A stretch of DNA of 38,717 nt from Dethiothermospora halolimnae (GCF_037577855.1 NZ_JBAKFX010000039.1:1-38717), one strand, 5' to 3'. Shown: positions 8,257 through 16,545, counted from the stretch's first letter. Program-made: numbers and translations. The notes: a model not told the origin generated them from the letters alone.

Positions 8257-8370
8257 ACTATCACCTCTTTTTTGTATTTTTCCCTAATATATTTTATAGA
8301 ATACATAGGATTTACTCTAGTTAATACATTATATAATTTATACCATTCTTTGATAAATTTTAATCATAGT

Positions 8371-8391
8371 ATCATTAATGATTTCTATAAT
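8371..8391 (+). promoter_or_regulatory. Possible promoter/operator of the selenoperoxiredoxin gene
   Basis: The perfect palindrome ATCATTAATGAT (8371-8382) lies directly before TATAAT (8386-8391), about 80 nt upstream of the start. No convincing -35 was found. The palindrome would lie in the promoter spacer, where a repressor could act. The 8257-8472 gap separates divergent genes and holds no other gene. Confidence 0.3.
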
Positions 8392-8472
8392 ATTATGTAT
8401 TTTAAGTGCATGTATTCCTAATAATAACAAAGAGAGTATTTTTTCTAAATAACATTTTGGAGGTGTACACAC

Positions 8473-8976
8473 ATGATTAAAATTGGTGAACCGGCACCGG
8501 AGTTTACATTGCCTAGTACAGATGATAAAGATATTTCATTAAGTGAATTGCGGGGTAAATGGGTAGTTCTTTTCTTTTATCCTTTAGACTTTACCCCTGT
8601 CTGAAGCACCGAGGTTCCTGAATTTAACCGTAGGTTAAAAGAGTTTGAAAAGTTAAATGCTGTAGTCTTAGGAGTTAATACCGATAGCATCCCTACCCAT
8701 AAAGCATGGATAGAAAGTTTAGGGGGCATAGACTATCCTCTACTTGCTGACTATGATAAAAGGGTAACTAAAGACTATGGTGTTTTTTATGATCAGGGGG
8801 GAGGAATAGCCCTAAGGGGAACTTTCTTAATCGACCCCGATGGTAATCTGCAACAATACTCTATTAATAATACCGATGTGGGTAGAAGTATAGATGAAGT
8901 AGTAAGATTGGTTAAAGCATTACAAATGGGTGGAGCTTGTCCTGTTAATTGGGAAGAGGGGCAGGATACTCTATAG
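8473..8976 (+). CDS. prxU: Selenocysteine-containing peroxiredoxin (AhpC/PrxU type)
   Basis: The reading frame runs from ATG at 8473 (ribosome-binding site GGAGGTG) to TAG at 8974-8976, 167 residues, with a single in-frame TGA at 8602-8604 (codon 44). The translation around it is YPLDFTPV-U-STEVPEF, so selenocysteine takes exactly the place of the peroxidatic cysteine of AhpC-type peroxiredoxins. The frame is otherwise clean. Other family marks are present: the N-terminal GEPAPEFTLPS, GVNTDS, RGTFLIDPDG and a C-terminal resolving cysteine C156 in GGACPVNW. The enzyme reduces hydrogen peroxide or organic peroxides in the cytoplasm, recharged by thioredoxin-like partners. A stem-loop suitable as a SECIS follows the TGA. 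Selenocysteine peroxiredoxins are known from amino-acid-fermenting clostridia. A sequencing error (TGT/TGC to TGA) is the alternative. Confidence 0.9.
8605..8639 (+). promoter_or_regulatory. Candidate bacterial SECIS element inside the peroxiredoxin mRNA
   Basis: Downstream of the TGA, TTTAACC (8623-8629) and GGTTAAA (8633-8639) form a perfect 7-bp stem with loop GUA. The loop starts with G and lies about 25 nt after the UGA. These features match what is known of bacterial SECIS elements: a small apical loop with an early G, some 16-37 nt after the codon. Confidence 0.7.
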
Positions 8977-8987
8977 ACTTGATTTTA

Positions 8988-9012
8988 GTTGGGGGATTAC
9001 GAATCCCCCAAC
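8988..9012. repeat. 11-bp hairpin shared with 14674-14698
   Basis: GTTGGGGGATT and AATCCCCCAAC flank ACG. The same arms with loop GCG occur at 14674-14698. It follows prxU but has no T-run, so its use as a terminator is uncertain. A tandem repeat array begins directly after it. Confidence 0.6.
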
Positions 9013-9235
9013 AACAAAACATATGAACTCCCAACAACAAAATATATAAATCTCTCAACAACAAAATATATAAATCTCTCAACCTCAAAATATATAAATC
9101 TCTCAACCTCAAAATATATAATTCTCTCAACCTCAAAATATATAAATCTTTCAACCTCAAAATATGTAATTCTTTCAACCTCAAAATATATAATTCTTTT
9201 AACCTCAAAATATATAATTCTTTTAACAGCCCTTT
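9010..9235. repeat. 24-bp AT-rich tandem repeat (minisatellite), about 9 copies
   Basis: The unit is CAACCTCAAA plus ATATATAAATCTCT, with CAACAACAAA variants at the left end and TTTT variants at the right. Because 24 is a multiple of 3, both strands show open frames with 8-residue repeats (for example LYILRLRD on the minus strand). These have no ribosome-binding sites and are not called as genes. Confidence 0.85.
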
Positions 9236-9281
9236 ATTATGAACCTAACACCAGTATACTTCCATTTATATTTTACTAATT

Positions 9282-9611
9282 TTATTTCACAATATGTTCT
9301 GTTCTTTGTTTAAATATTTCCCAAGCTTCTAATTGTTTTTTTAATTTTTCTTTTCCCAGTTTAGTTATTTTATAATATTTTTTTGGCATATTCCCTTCTT
9401 CATTCGTACTCCAATAATTCTCTATTAATTTATCCTCTTCAAGTTTATATAATAAAGGATATAATGAACCTTCACTTAACTTATAATACCCTTTACTTAT
9501 ATTATCCAATGTATTTAAAAGTTTAGAACCATAGGTTTCTTTGTCATTAAGTAGTTTCAATATAATGGTTTTTAATATTACATCTTTTAACTTCACATCT
9601 ATTTCCCCCAA
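9282..9611 (-). CDS. PadR-family transcriptional regulator
   Basis: The protein is 109 aa, the normal size of a short (subfamily-2-like) PadR. The winged helix covers residues about 8-85: ILKLLNDKETYGSKLL, then the recognition segment SEGSLYPLLYKLEEDKLIENYW, then PKKYYKITKLGKEKL for the wing and helix. A short C-terminal helix would form the dimer. The frame starts at TTG (9611) with GGGAGGGG just upstream; a GTG at 9596 is also possible. PadR regulators usually repress exporters or membrane stress genes next to them, but no obvious target lies directly downstream. It may act only on its own promoter or on distant genes. Confidence 0.9.
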   Translation of the reverse strand: MGEIDVKLKDVILKTIILKLLNDKETYGSKLLNTLDNISKGYYKLSEGSLYPLLYKLEEDKLIENYWSTNEEGNMPKKYYKITKLGKEKLKKQLEAWEIFKQRTEHIVK

Positions 9612-9782
9612 ATAACCCCTCCCATTTATTATTATTAAATAGATATTCCATTAAGATTATTTTTATACGTCATATCTGAAAACAAAGGACTTGCTTTATT
9701 ATGTAGAAGTTCCAAATTCAAAGTTAAGGGTTTTATATGGAGTTAAAACCCCACTTTATTAATATTGAGTGTTTTATGGTTT

Positions 9783-9812
9783 AAAAATAGGGTCTAGGCA
9801 TGCCTAGACCCT
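9783..9812 (-). terminator. Intrinsic terminator after the chemotaxis receptor gene
   Basis: AGGGTCTAGGCA and TGCCTAGACCCT form a perfect 12-bp palindrome (9789-9812). On the minus strand it is followed by ATTTTTAAA. The remaining gap up to 9611 holds a second hairpin (GGGTTTTA ... TAAAACCC, 9728-9751) and no gene. Confidence 0.8.
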
Positions 9813-9839
9813 ACATACATATTATAACCCTACTTATTT

Positions 9840-11315
9840 TTAAGATATCATATCTTTTAAATCTTTATTTAATTTTTCAAGGGTCTTGAAGCTATCCACA
9901 ATATCTGAAATCCTTTCATCTTGATCTGTTATACTGGCTAATACCTCTTCAACGGAGGCAGCATGCTCCTCTGTTAAACTTGATATAGACGATATTTCAT
10001 CTGTTATAAATTTAGATGTCTTACTTATATCTTTAGCTATATTTTCTACTTTATTTGCCTTGGTAAGTACATTGTTTGCATTATTCATAACTTTATCAAA
10101 TACTTCTTCCACTTTGTTTGACGCATTTTTACTAACTGCTATTTCATCCTGTACATTTGCAACTTGTCCTGTTACCTCCTGAGTTTTATCTTGAATTTGT
10201 ACTAATATTTCTGATATTTTTTCAGTAGATTTATGGGAGTCATCGGCCAATTTCCTAATCTCTTCTGCAACAACCGCAAATCCTTTTCCTTCTTCCCCAG
10301 CTCTAGCTGCTTCAATGGCAGCATTAAGGGCAAGTAGTCCAGTTTGCTCCGATATACTATTTATTGTTTGTAGTATACTCCCTATTTGATTTGATCTGTC
10401 ATTTAGTTCGTTTATTAAGATAACAGTATTGTTTATATCATCCCTTGCCCTTTCCATCTTAGTAGATAGGTCTACAATCTTGCTATTACCTTCCTTTGTT
10501 ATTATAGATGTATCATCGGAAATTTCCTTCATATCAATAGATGCTTTTCTAAGAAATTCTATGGCCTCATTACTATTATTCATAGAATAGCTTATGTCAT
10601 TTATACTTTTAGTTTCTGATTCTATCCCAGAAGCAATTTGTGAAAATGAATTAGTAACTTCTCTAGAAATATCTCCAGTTATATCTATATTCTCCTTTAA
10701 TTCATCTCCAAATTCATTTAAAGTCTTTATACTATTTTTCAACTGTGACAATACATTATCAACCTTTTCCTTTGATTCTTTCATTCTATTATGTCCCTCT
10801 TGTTCCTTTTTCATAATTCTATGACTAAATCTACTTTGGAATGTTAATAACCCACTAACTAAAATTATATACATGATAAGGGTTATTAAACCACCGGTAT
10901 TACTATAGTTAAAAAACATCTCCTGTCCATATTGTAAATACCAATATATGGTTAATCCTATAGATAGTATGCAAGATATGATATTTGAAATATGATCTTG
11001 ATAAAGGGATATCATAACTAAATTGAAATAAAGCATAATATAATATCCAAATCTATGGGACTCAGAAGCCATAATAAAGGTTAATACAAATAAAATTATG
11101 ATTACTAAATATTTGATATGTTTTATAAATGTATTTTTAATAACTAATACAGTTATTATAATAGCAGGTATAAGACTGGAACCTATTAATATAAGTAAAA
11201 ATTTAGTGTTTGAATTAGAGTTAAATACATTGCTTAGAATCCCTAGAATTATTGAAACCCACATTAGTTTAACTAGTAACTTGTTTCTTTTCTGTATAAA
11301 TTGATTATCTCCCAT
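9840..11315 (-). CDS. Methyl-accepting chemotaxis protein with a multi-helix membrane sensor
   Basis: The product is 491 aa. The N-terminal 170 residues contain about six hydrophobic helices with very short loops, so there is no large outer sensory domain. Signals may be sensed within the membrane or the cytoplasm. No clear HAMP domain is visible. A long cytoplasmic coiled coil follows (about 175-491). Its hairpin tip is canonical: ISEQTGLLALNAAIEAARAG followed by EGKGFAVVAEEIRKLADDS, which binds CheA and CheW. Many Glu/Gln pairs in the flanking coils are candidate methylation sites. The ATG start has GGAGGGATTAAA upstream. No other chemotaxis genes are nearby, so it is an orphan receptor. 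Confidence 0.93.
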   Translation of the reverse strand: MGDNQFIQKRNKLLVKLMWVSIILGILSNVFNSNSNTKFLLILIGSSLIPAIIITVLVIKNTFIKHIKYLVIIILFVLTFIMASESHRFGYYIMLYFNLVMISLYQDHISNIISCILSIGLTIYWYLQYGQEMFFNYSNTGGLITLIMYIILVSGLLTFQSRFSHRIMKKEQEGHNRMKESKEKVDNVLSQLKNSIKTLNEFGDELKENIDITGDISREVTNSFSQIASGIESETKSINDISYSMNNSNEAIEFLRKASIDMKEISDDTSIITKEGNSKIVDLSTKMERARDDINNTVILINELNDRSNQIGSILQTINSISEQTGLLALNAAIEAARAGEEGKGFAVVAEEIRKLADDSHKSTEKISEILVQIQDKTQEVTGQVANVQDEIAVSKNASNKVEEVFDKVMNNANNVLTKANKVENIAKDISKTSKFITDEISSISSLTEEHAASVEEVLASITDQDERISDIVDSFKTLEKLNKDLKDMIS

Positions 11316-11404
11316 TTTAATCCCTCCATTTATAATATTCCCATACCAAACATATTTCTACATATTTTTTTATTTTCCTTTTTTTTTCTGAAAATTATAA
11401 TAAA

Positions 11405-11430
11405 ACAAGGAAGCCTTCGGCTTTTCCTTT
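11405..11430 (-). terminator. Second, weaker hairpin with T-rich tail
   Basis: AAGCC-TTC-GGCTT with extending arms. On the minus strand it is followed by TTGTTTTATT. It may be a back-up terminator behind the one at 11464-11523. Confidence 0.4.
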
Positions 11431-11463
11431 GTTGGTGCAGAGTGCAAGGAGCAAGGTGAAGGG

Positions 11464-11523
11464 ATAAAAAAATACGCCTACTTGTAGTAACAGTTTTATT
11501 ATTTTAACTGTCTACTACAAGTA
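11464..11523 (-). terminator. Strong intrinsic terminator of the cobalamin adenosyltransferase gene
   Basis: TACTTGTAGTA-ACAGTT pairs with AACTGT-C-TACTACAAGTA, about 17 bp with one bulge. On the minus strand it is followed by ATTTTTTTA. It begins about 20 nt after the stop codon. Confidence 0.85.
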
Positions 11524-11541
11524 AGCATATTTCAATACTAA

Positions 11542-12069
11542 TTACTTAAATTCTACTTCCTCAAGACTAGTTTCTGAATATCTAGCTAATGTATACAAAA
11601 GGTCTGATAGTCTATTTACATATTTAATTAAAAACTGATTTGTATCCTCTTCTCTTGCTAATGATATTATTCTTCTTTCTGCCCTTCTACAAATGGTTCT
11701 AGCCACATGTAAAAATCCTGCTGCTTTACTTGTACCTGGAATAATAAATCTATTTGGTTCAGTTACCTTATCCATATACTCATCTATCATATCTTCTAAG
11801 AACAGTATATCCTCATCATTTACATTTGTTGGCCTTTTTTCAGGATCTGATGTGGCAAGTTGGGCTCCAATATCAAATAATTTTCTTTGTATCTTATGAA
11901 TCAACTCATATACTTTATCATCATCAACAAAATTTTTAGCTAATCCCATTTGGGAATTTAATTCATCTATGGTTCCATATGATTCTACCCTTAAATCATC
12001 TTTAAACACTCTTTTTCTATCAAAAAGACTTGTTTTACCCTTATCTCCTGTTTTAGTATAAATAGCCAT
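11542..12069 (-). CDS. pduO: Cob(I)yrinic acid a,c-diamide adenosyltransferase, PduO type
   Basis: The enzyme transfers the adenosyl group of ATP to cob(I)alamin to make coenzyme B12. The 175-aa protein starts MAIYTKTGDKGKTSLFD, the ATP-binding N-terminus of the family. It continues with RVESYGTIDELNSQMG, then the helical core with FIIPGTSKAAGFLHVART, CRRAERRI and the C-terminal KYVNRLSDLLYTLARY, all typical PduO marks. I start it at the ATG at 12069, which follows GAGGTGATTATA. An upstream in-frame GTG falls inside the ribosome-binding site itself. The gene stands alone with its own terminator. It may serve corrinoid enzymes such as B12-dependent mutases elsewhere. Confidence 0.95.
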   Translation of the reverse strand: MAIYTKTGDKGKTSLFDRKRVFKDDLRVESYGTIDELNSQMGLAKNFVDDDKVYELIHKIQRKLFDIGAQLATSDPEKRPTNVNDEDILFLEDMIDEYMDKVTEPNRFIIPGTSKAAGFLHVARTICRRAERRIISLAREEDTNQFLIKYVNRLSDLLYTLARYSETSLEEVEFK

Positions 12070-12196
12070 TATAATCACCTCTATAATATATTGATATATA
12101 TTTTATACCCAATTTATAAAACTATATACAATATTTCTTAATTTTCAGTTTATTTTTTGATAGAATATAAATAGTACATTTAATTGGAGGGGTAAT

Positions 12197-13033
12197 ATGA
12201 AAAAAAAGCTTATTATTATACCAAGTATATTTATTTTTATTCTAATTTTTTTCTTTTCACCATTATATCCAATGGTAAAGAGTTACGGGATAATGTATCC
12301 CTATAGTTTTAAACATAAAACCGACAGCATACTATATAAAAAAGATATAGACCTTAATATAAAAGGAGGATTATATACAGAAAAAAAGGATTGGTACCCA
12401 TTTGTTATGACCTATACAGCCAGTGATGATTTTTCAAAATATACAGGAAGGGATTTTGATCTTACTGTTCTATACAATTTTGGTCATTTCAAATTGAAAG
12501 ATGAAGCATCATCCTTCTATGACCCAACTTCTCCATATTTCAGTAGTTTCTATGGTGGATATGTTATACAAAATAAAAAGAACCCCAACGATAAATTTGG
12601 ATTCTTAGAAAATGGAGACTTGGATATAAATGATATATCTAATCTAACAGAATTTGATCAAAACTATTTAGTATTATCTTCTATTGGATGTCCTAAAGAA
12701 GAAAGAATATTTGAAATAGATGCCGTTAACATAATAGAAGATGTAGATTATATGAAACTTAGTGGTTGGACTAAAGTTAATGCAAATATAAAAACAAACA
12801 GCCCCATGCATAAGTTTAGAGATGATCAAAGGGGTTATATTCAATATGGAAAGCCTATATCACGATTTTATGACGGAAAAGATTTTCCGGTTATAGACCT
12901 AAAGGGGAGAATATATGCAAAATATATTGATGAATATAAAATCACCGTTGTAATGTTTATAGTCTCTCCAAGTTTAGATACAATAAATGAATGTGATGAT
13001 GAGATATTATCCCATTCTACCATTAATAATTGA
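12197..13033 (+). CDS. Exported or membrane-anchored protein of unknown function
   Basis: The protein is 278 aa with a strongly hydrophobic N-terminal helix (about residues 4-27, KKKLIIIPSIFIFILIFFF) that serves as signal peptide or anchor. The rest is rich in Asp, Tyr and Phe and looks like a globular beta-rich outer domain, with YDPTSPYFSSFYGGYVI near 110-126. There is one conserved-looking cysteine (SSIGCPKEER). No lipobox, no repeats and no enzyme motif were seen. I do not recognise the family. The ribosome-binding site is GGAGGGG. It is divergent from the adenosyltransferase gene and convergent with the reductive-dehalogenase-like gene, so it is probably a single-gene unit ending at the hairpins after 13060. 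Confidence 0.75.
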   Translation: MKKKLIIIPSIFIFILIFFFSPLYPMVKSYGIMYPYSFKHKTDSILYKKDIDLNIKGGLYTEKKDWYPFVMTYTASDDFSKYTGRDFDLTVLYNFGHFKLKDEASSFYDPTSPYFSSFYGGYVIQNKKNPNDKFGFLENGDLDINDISNLTEFDQNYLVLSSIGCPKEERIFEIDAVNIIEDVDYMKLSGWTKVNANIKTNSPMHKFRDDQRGYIQYGKPISRFYDGKDFPVIDLKGRIYAKYIDEYKITVVMFIVSPSLDTINECDDEILSHSTINN

Positions 13034-13067
13034 CAGTGGACAGTTGACAATTGACAATTTAAGGTGT

Positions 13068-13087
13068 AAATCGGCTGAAGCCGATTT
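13068..13087 (+). terminator. Hairpin terminator after the unknown exported protein
   Basis: AAATCGGC-TGAA-GCCGATTT is a perfect 8-bp stem 35 nt after the stop codon. It is nested in an outer pair, TTTAAGGTG (13058-13066) and CACCTTAAA (13123-13131). Confidence 0.55.
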
Positions 13088-13161
13088 GATATATAATATT
13101 TTATGACCAAAGGGAATAAAATCACCTTAAACTCTCCACTCTCCCCTCTCAATTCTCCTCT

Positions 13162-13205
13162 AAAACAAAGGTAGCTCCAAATAAATTGGGAGCTACCTTT
13201 GTTTT
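13162..13205. terminator. Bidirectional terminator between convergent genes
   Basis: AAAACAAAGGTAGCTCC and GGAGCTACCTTTGTTTT form a 17-bp stem with an AT-rich loop. The A-run and T-run at its ends serve both strands. It separates the genes at 12197 and 13236. Confidence 0.85.
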
Positions 13206-13235
13206 GACTATTAACTATTATCTATTAACTATTAA
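13206..13235. repeat. Short TATTAAC-type microrepeat
   Basis: The motif CTATTAA recurs three times within 30 nt directly after the stop of the gene at 13236. Related GTTGACAATT-type strings occur at 13030-13060 and 14358-14390. They look like simple intergenic repeats. Confidence 0.4.
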
Positions 13236-14297
13236 CTACTCAAGCCACTTAGGTGGCTTCTTTATATAGGGCCTTATACCATGTTTTTTATCATGTTCTT
13301 TTAAAACTTGATCTATTTTTTCTTTATCATTCTTTATACTTTCTATAGTTTCAGCCTCTATTCCTTGACTAAAGGGGCAACTGCTTATACATATGCCACA
13401 GTCTGTGCCTAGACTCCGCCACATTTTATAACAATCTTCTTGTTTGATTTGCCATCTGTTTATGCCATCTATCTCTTCTTTGTCTCCACTGGGTATAGCC
13501 TTCCCTGGACATGTTCTAACACACCTTTTACAAATCCTACAAAACTCTTCTAGTCCAAAATCCTCTTTACTATCAGTAATAAGGGGAAGTTCTGTTGTAA
13601 CTACTCCCAGTCTAACCCTAGATCCATAGTCTTTAGTTATTAGTATTCCATTTCTACCTATATCTCCTATACCAGCGTCTCTAGCCATAAGGGGAGCTAC
13701 CACTAGATAATTGGCATCCATATGATTTCTTGCATCGTATCCAAGTTCTCTAATATAGTAAGAAATCTGCATTCCAATAATGGCAGCCTCCACATAGGCC
13801 CTTGATGTTTCTATAACCTCCGATACTTGGGGGGATCTATTTATCATTCCTTTATCCATCTCTACGGCAAAAACTATACCATATGGATGCTTAGGCTGCA
13901 CTTCTTCCCCATATACATTTTCATGCCTTCCTCTATGACTATAGTAATGATAATCCTCCATTTTAGTTATTCCAACTTTTACTGCTCCATAGTGTTTAGT
14001 AAGTCCTTTTATTCTTTTAGACATAACTTCACTATCGATCTCTACCCTATTGGGATTTATATCACCTTCACTATATTTCATAATATCTGCTAGAAATTTA
14101 AAGTTAGATGAGGCTATAGGAGAGTTTATCTCATCATATGTTGCTGTGCCCTCGCCACATATTTCTGGTCTATTTCGTATGTCATCATCTATCTTCTCTT
14201 TATCTTTATTTCTACTATAATAATCATTATATTCTTTAGTACCTTTTTTATAATTCATCCTTGCAAACATAGTATCCCGTTCATCTATTCTTTTCAC
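13236..14297 (-). CDS. Reductive-dehalogenase-like (RdhA/QueG-related) corrinoid iron-sulfur protein
   Basis: The protein is 353 aa. The N-terminal two thirds match the corrinoid-binding fold shared by reductive dehalogenases and epoxyqueuosine reductase, with SRAYVEAAIIGMQISYYIRELGY at 165-187 and DAGIGDIGRNGILI at 207-220. Two 4Fe-4S clusters follow: C253, C256, C259, C263 (CRICKRCVRTCP) and C289, C300, C303, C307 (CGICISSCPF). There is no twin-arginine signal peptide and no membrane-anchor (RdhB) gene nearby, so it is cytoplasmic and not a respiratory enzyme. Its substrate is unknown. It lacks the HEAT repeats of QueG. The start is GTG at 14297 after AAGGTG. It is well separated from its neighbours and probably monocistronic. 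Confidence 0.8.
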   Translation of the reverse strand: MKRIDERDTMFARMNYKKGTKEYNDYYSRNKDKEKIDDDIRNRPEICGEGTATYDEINSPIASSNFKFLADIMKYSEGDINPNRVEIDSEVMSKRIKGLTKHYGAVKVGITKMEDYHYYSHRGRHENVYGEEVQPKHPYGIVFAVEMDKGMINRSPQVSEVIETSRAYVEAAIIGMQISYYIRELGYDARNHMDANYLVVAPLMARDAGIGDIGRNGILITKDYGSRVRLGVVTTELPLITDSKEDFGLEEFCRICKRCVRTCPGKAIPSGDKEEIDGINRWQIKQEDCYKMWRSLGTDCGICISSCPFSQGIEAETIESIKNDKEKIDQVLKEHDKKHGIRPYIKKPPKWLE

Positions 14298-14673
14298 GTA
14301 ATCACACCTTTTTAAACTCTAAAACTTTTATTAACAGAAAATTAATTCTCCTCCACCGTTAGCAGTTGACATTTATTAATTGTTAACTACATCTTACTAA
14401 AGCTATTAACAGATATATAGTATCACAGTTTATATTATATAACAATGGGATTGTAAATTTTTGGCTAATTTTGTCAAACTAATTGTTTCATATATATTTA
14501 TAGGGGTATTGTATATAATATTCTGGGTAAAATTAGGCCTATTTTTCAGAATTGTTTGAACTACTTTAGTGATTATACCTATTATGTGATACATCTCACA
14601 TATGGCTTTGATGCTAGTCACTGTTTTAGTTAAATTTATCCTATAGAATTGTAGATAGATGAGAAACACAGAA
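14298..14673. other. Intergenic stretch without a supportable gene
   Basis: The stretch holds a GTTGACATTTATTAATTGTTAAC-like string near 14366 and AT-rich sequence. A 79-codon open frame on the minus strand (14430-14669) begins at GTG without a ribosome-binding site and has low-complexity content. It could be a decayed gene but is not called. Confidence 0.4.
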
Positions 14674-14825
14674 GTTGGGGGATTGCGAATCCCCCAACAA
14701 CTAAATCAGGAATTGGGAATTACTCAGCCACTAAAGCAGGGATTACGAATCTCTTAGCAGCTAGATCAGAAATTGGGAATTACTCAGGGACTAAATGAGA
14801 GCTTATCAATACTCATCAATTAAAT
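14674..14825. repeat. Hairpin followed by about four degenerate 30-bp tandem repeats
   Basis: The hairpin GTTGGGGGATT-GCG-AATCCCCCAAC (14674-14698) matches the one at 8988-9012. It is followed by units of about 30 bp of the type AACTAAATCAGGAATTGGGA plus ATTACTCAG that diverge to the right. It ends about 55 nt before hcp, so it lies near or in the hcp promoter region. Confidence 0.6.
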
Positions 14826-14877
14826 GCTAAAAATTAAACTTTAAATATATAAGATTTAAAAAGGGAGGAATTTAGTT

Positions 14878-16515
14878 ATGTTTTGTTATCAATGTCAAGA
14901 GGCAGCAAAGGGAAAAGGATGTACAGTAAGGGGTGTATGTGGTAAAACTAATGATGTAGCAAATCTACAGGACTTACTTATATATACTCAAAAGGGGATT
15001 GCTTTTTATAACTTAAAGGCTAAAGAATTAGGTCTTAATACTAAAGAAGCAGATAAGTTTATTATAACTAGTTTATTTATGACTATAACAAATGCTAACT
15101 TTGATAAAGAGGCATTCGTAAAAAGAATCAAAGAGTCACTTTCATTAAGGGATAAAATAAAAGAAAACATAGTTAAAGCGGATGGCAATATAGATCATAT
15201 AAAACATGATAGCGCATTATGGTTTGCAGATTCAGTTGAGGCATTTGAAGAAAAGGCTAAATTAGTTGGTGTTTTATCAACGGAAAATGAAGATGTGAGA
15301 TCATTAAGGGAGTTAATAACTTATGGAATAAAAGGTTTAGCTGCCTATGCAGAACATGCTATTAACCTAGATCATGAAGATGAAGATATATATAACTTCA
15401 TATCAGAAGCTTTAGTTCAAACCACAGACGATTCATTAAGTGCCGATGATTTAGTCGCCCTTACTTTAAAGACTGGAGAATATGGTGTTAAAACTATGGC
15501 ACTTCTTGATAAGGCTAATACTTCAACATATGGTAACCCTGAAGTTACTAAGGTTAATATAGGGGTAAGAAATAATCCTGCTATATTAATAAGTGGTCAC
15601 GACTTAAAGGATATGGAGCAATTATTAGAACAGACTGAAGGAACTGGGGTAGATGTTTATACCCACAGTGAAATGTTACCTGCAAACTACTACCCAGCAT
15701 TTAAAAAATATGATCACTTCGTAGGTAACTATGGTAACTCATGGTGGAAACAAAATGAAGAGTTTGAGAAGTTTAACGGTCCTATATTAATGACTACAAA
15801 CTGTTTAGTACCTCCAAAGGATGGATATAAAGATAGAGTTTATATGACAGGAGCAGTTGGATTTGAAGGACTTAAGCGTATAGAGGCCGATGAAAATGGA
15901 AAAAAAGATTTCTCAGAAATAATAGAACATGCCAAAAAATGTGAAGCACCTACAGAGATTGAGAAAGGTGAAATAGTTGGTGGATTTGCCCACAATACAG
16001 TTATAAGCCTTGCTGATAAAGTTGTAGATGCAGTAAAATCAGGAGCTATAAAGCAGTTCTTTGTAATGGCTGGATGTGACGGAAGAATGAAAGATAGAAA
16101 CTATTACACAGAGTTTGCTAAGGAACTACCAAATGATACTGTTATCCTTACAGCAGGATGTGCTAAATATAGATATAATAAGTTAGATCTAGGAGATATC
16201 GGTGGTATTCCTAGAGTATTAGATGCAGGTCAATGTAATGACTCATACTCATTAGCTGTTATAGCCCTTAAATTAAAAGAAGTATTTGAACTAAATGATA
16301 TAAACGAACTTCCTATATCATACAATATAGCTTGGTATGAGCAAAAAGCTGTAATAGTATTACTTGCTTTATTATCCCTTGGTGTTAAAAATATCCACCT
16401 TGGACCAACACTACCGGCATTCCTATCACCAAATGTGGCCAATGTATTAGTTGAAAACTTTGGTATAGGTGGAGTAACAAATGTTCAAGATGATATGAAA
16501 ATGTTCTTAGGATAA
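14878..16515 (+). CDS. hcp: Hydroxylamine reductase (hybrid cluster protein)
   Basis: The protein is 545 aa, the normal length for the clostridial type. It starts MFCYQCQEAAKGKGCTVRGVC, giving the N-terminal cluster ligands C3, C6, C15 and C21 (CX2CX8CX5C). Ligands of the hybrid Fe-S-O cluster lie in SGHDLKDME, TNCLVPP, AGCDGRM, AGCAKYRYNKL and the C-terminal ISYNIAWYEQKAV. Hcp reduces hydroxylamine in vitro and acts as an NO reductase or protein S-nitrosylase in other bacteria; here it probably detoxifies nitrogen oxides in the cytoplasm. The ribosome-binding site is AAGGGAGGAA. No hcr partner gene follows, as is usual in strict anaerobes. It is a single-gene unit closed by the hairpin at 16520. 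Confidence 0.97.
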   Translation: MFCYQCQEAAKGKGCTVRGVCGKTNDVANLQDLLIYTQKGIAFYNLKAKELGLNTKEADKFIITSLFMTITNANFDKEAFVKRIKESLSLRDKIKENIVKADGNIDHIKHDSALWFADSVEAFEEKAKLVGVLSTENEDVRSLRELITYGIKGLAAYAEHAINLDHEDEDIYNFISEALVQTTDDSLSADDLVALTLKTGEYGVKTMALLDKANTSTYGNPEVTKVNIGVRNNPAILISGHDLKDMEQLLEQTEGTGVDVYTHSEMLPANYYPAFKKYDHFVGNYGNSWWKQNEEFEKFNGPILMTTNCLVPPKDGYKDRVYMTGAVGFEGLKRIEADENGKKDFSEIIEHAKKCEAPTEIEKGEIVGGFAHNTVISLADKVVDAVKSGAIKQFFVMAGCDGRMKDRNYYTEFAKELPNDTVILTAGCAKYRYNKLDLGDIGGIPRVLDAGQCNDSYSLAVIALKLKEVFELNDINELPISYNIAWYEQKAVIVLLALLSLGVKNIHLGPTLPAFLSPNVANVLVENFGIGGVTNVQDDMKMFLG

Positions 16516-16519
16516 TAGC

Positions 16520-16545
16520 AAAGGGGGCCCTAGGGCCCCTTTCGA
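16520..16545 (+). terminator. Terminator of hcp
   Basis: AAAGGGGGCCC-TA-GGGCCCCTTT is a very GC-rich near-perfect stem five nt after the stop. The T-run is short (TTTCGAATT). Confidence 0.7.

Noticed and set aside
8230..8421. 63-codon plus-strand frame between the hydrogenase and peroxiredoxin genes
   Set aside because: It overlaps the start of the hydrogenase gene, has no ribosome-binding site and is low-complexity.
8473..8976. Peroxiredoxin as a pseudogene broken by a stop codon
   Set aside because: The stop falls exactly on the catalytic cysteine, the rest of the frame is intact and well conserved, and a SECIS-like stem follows. Selenocysteine explains all three.
8945..9279. Open frames of 87 and 96 codons on both strands of the 24-bp tandem repeat
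   Set aside because: They arise because the repeat length is a multiple of three. They lack ribosome-binding sites, and the minus-strand frame overlaps the end of the peroxiredoxin gene.
14430..14669. 79-codon minus-strand frame
   Set aside because: It starts at GTG with no ribosome-binding site, resembles no family I know and lies among intergenic repeats. It could be a remnant, but there is no positive support.
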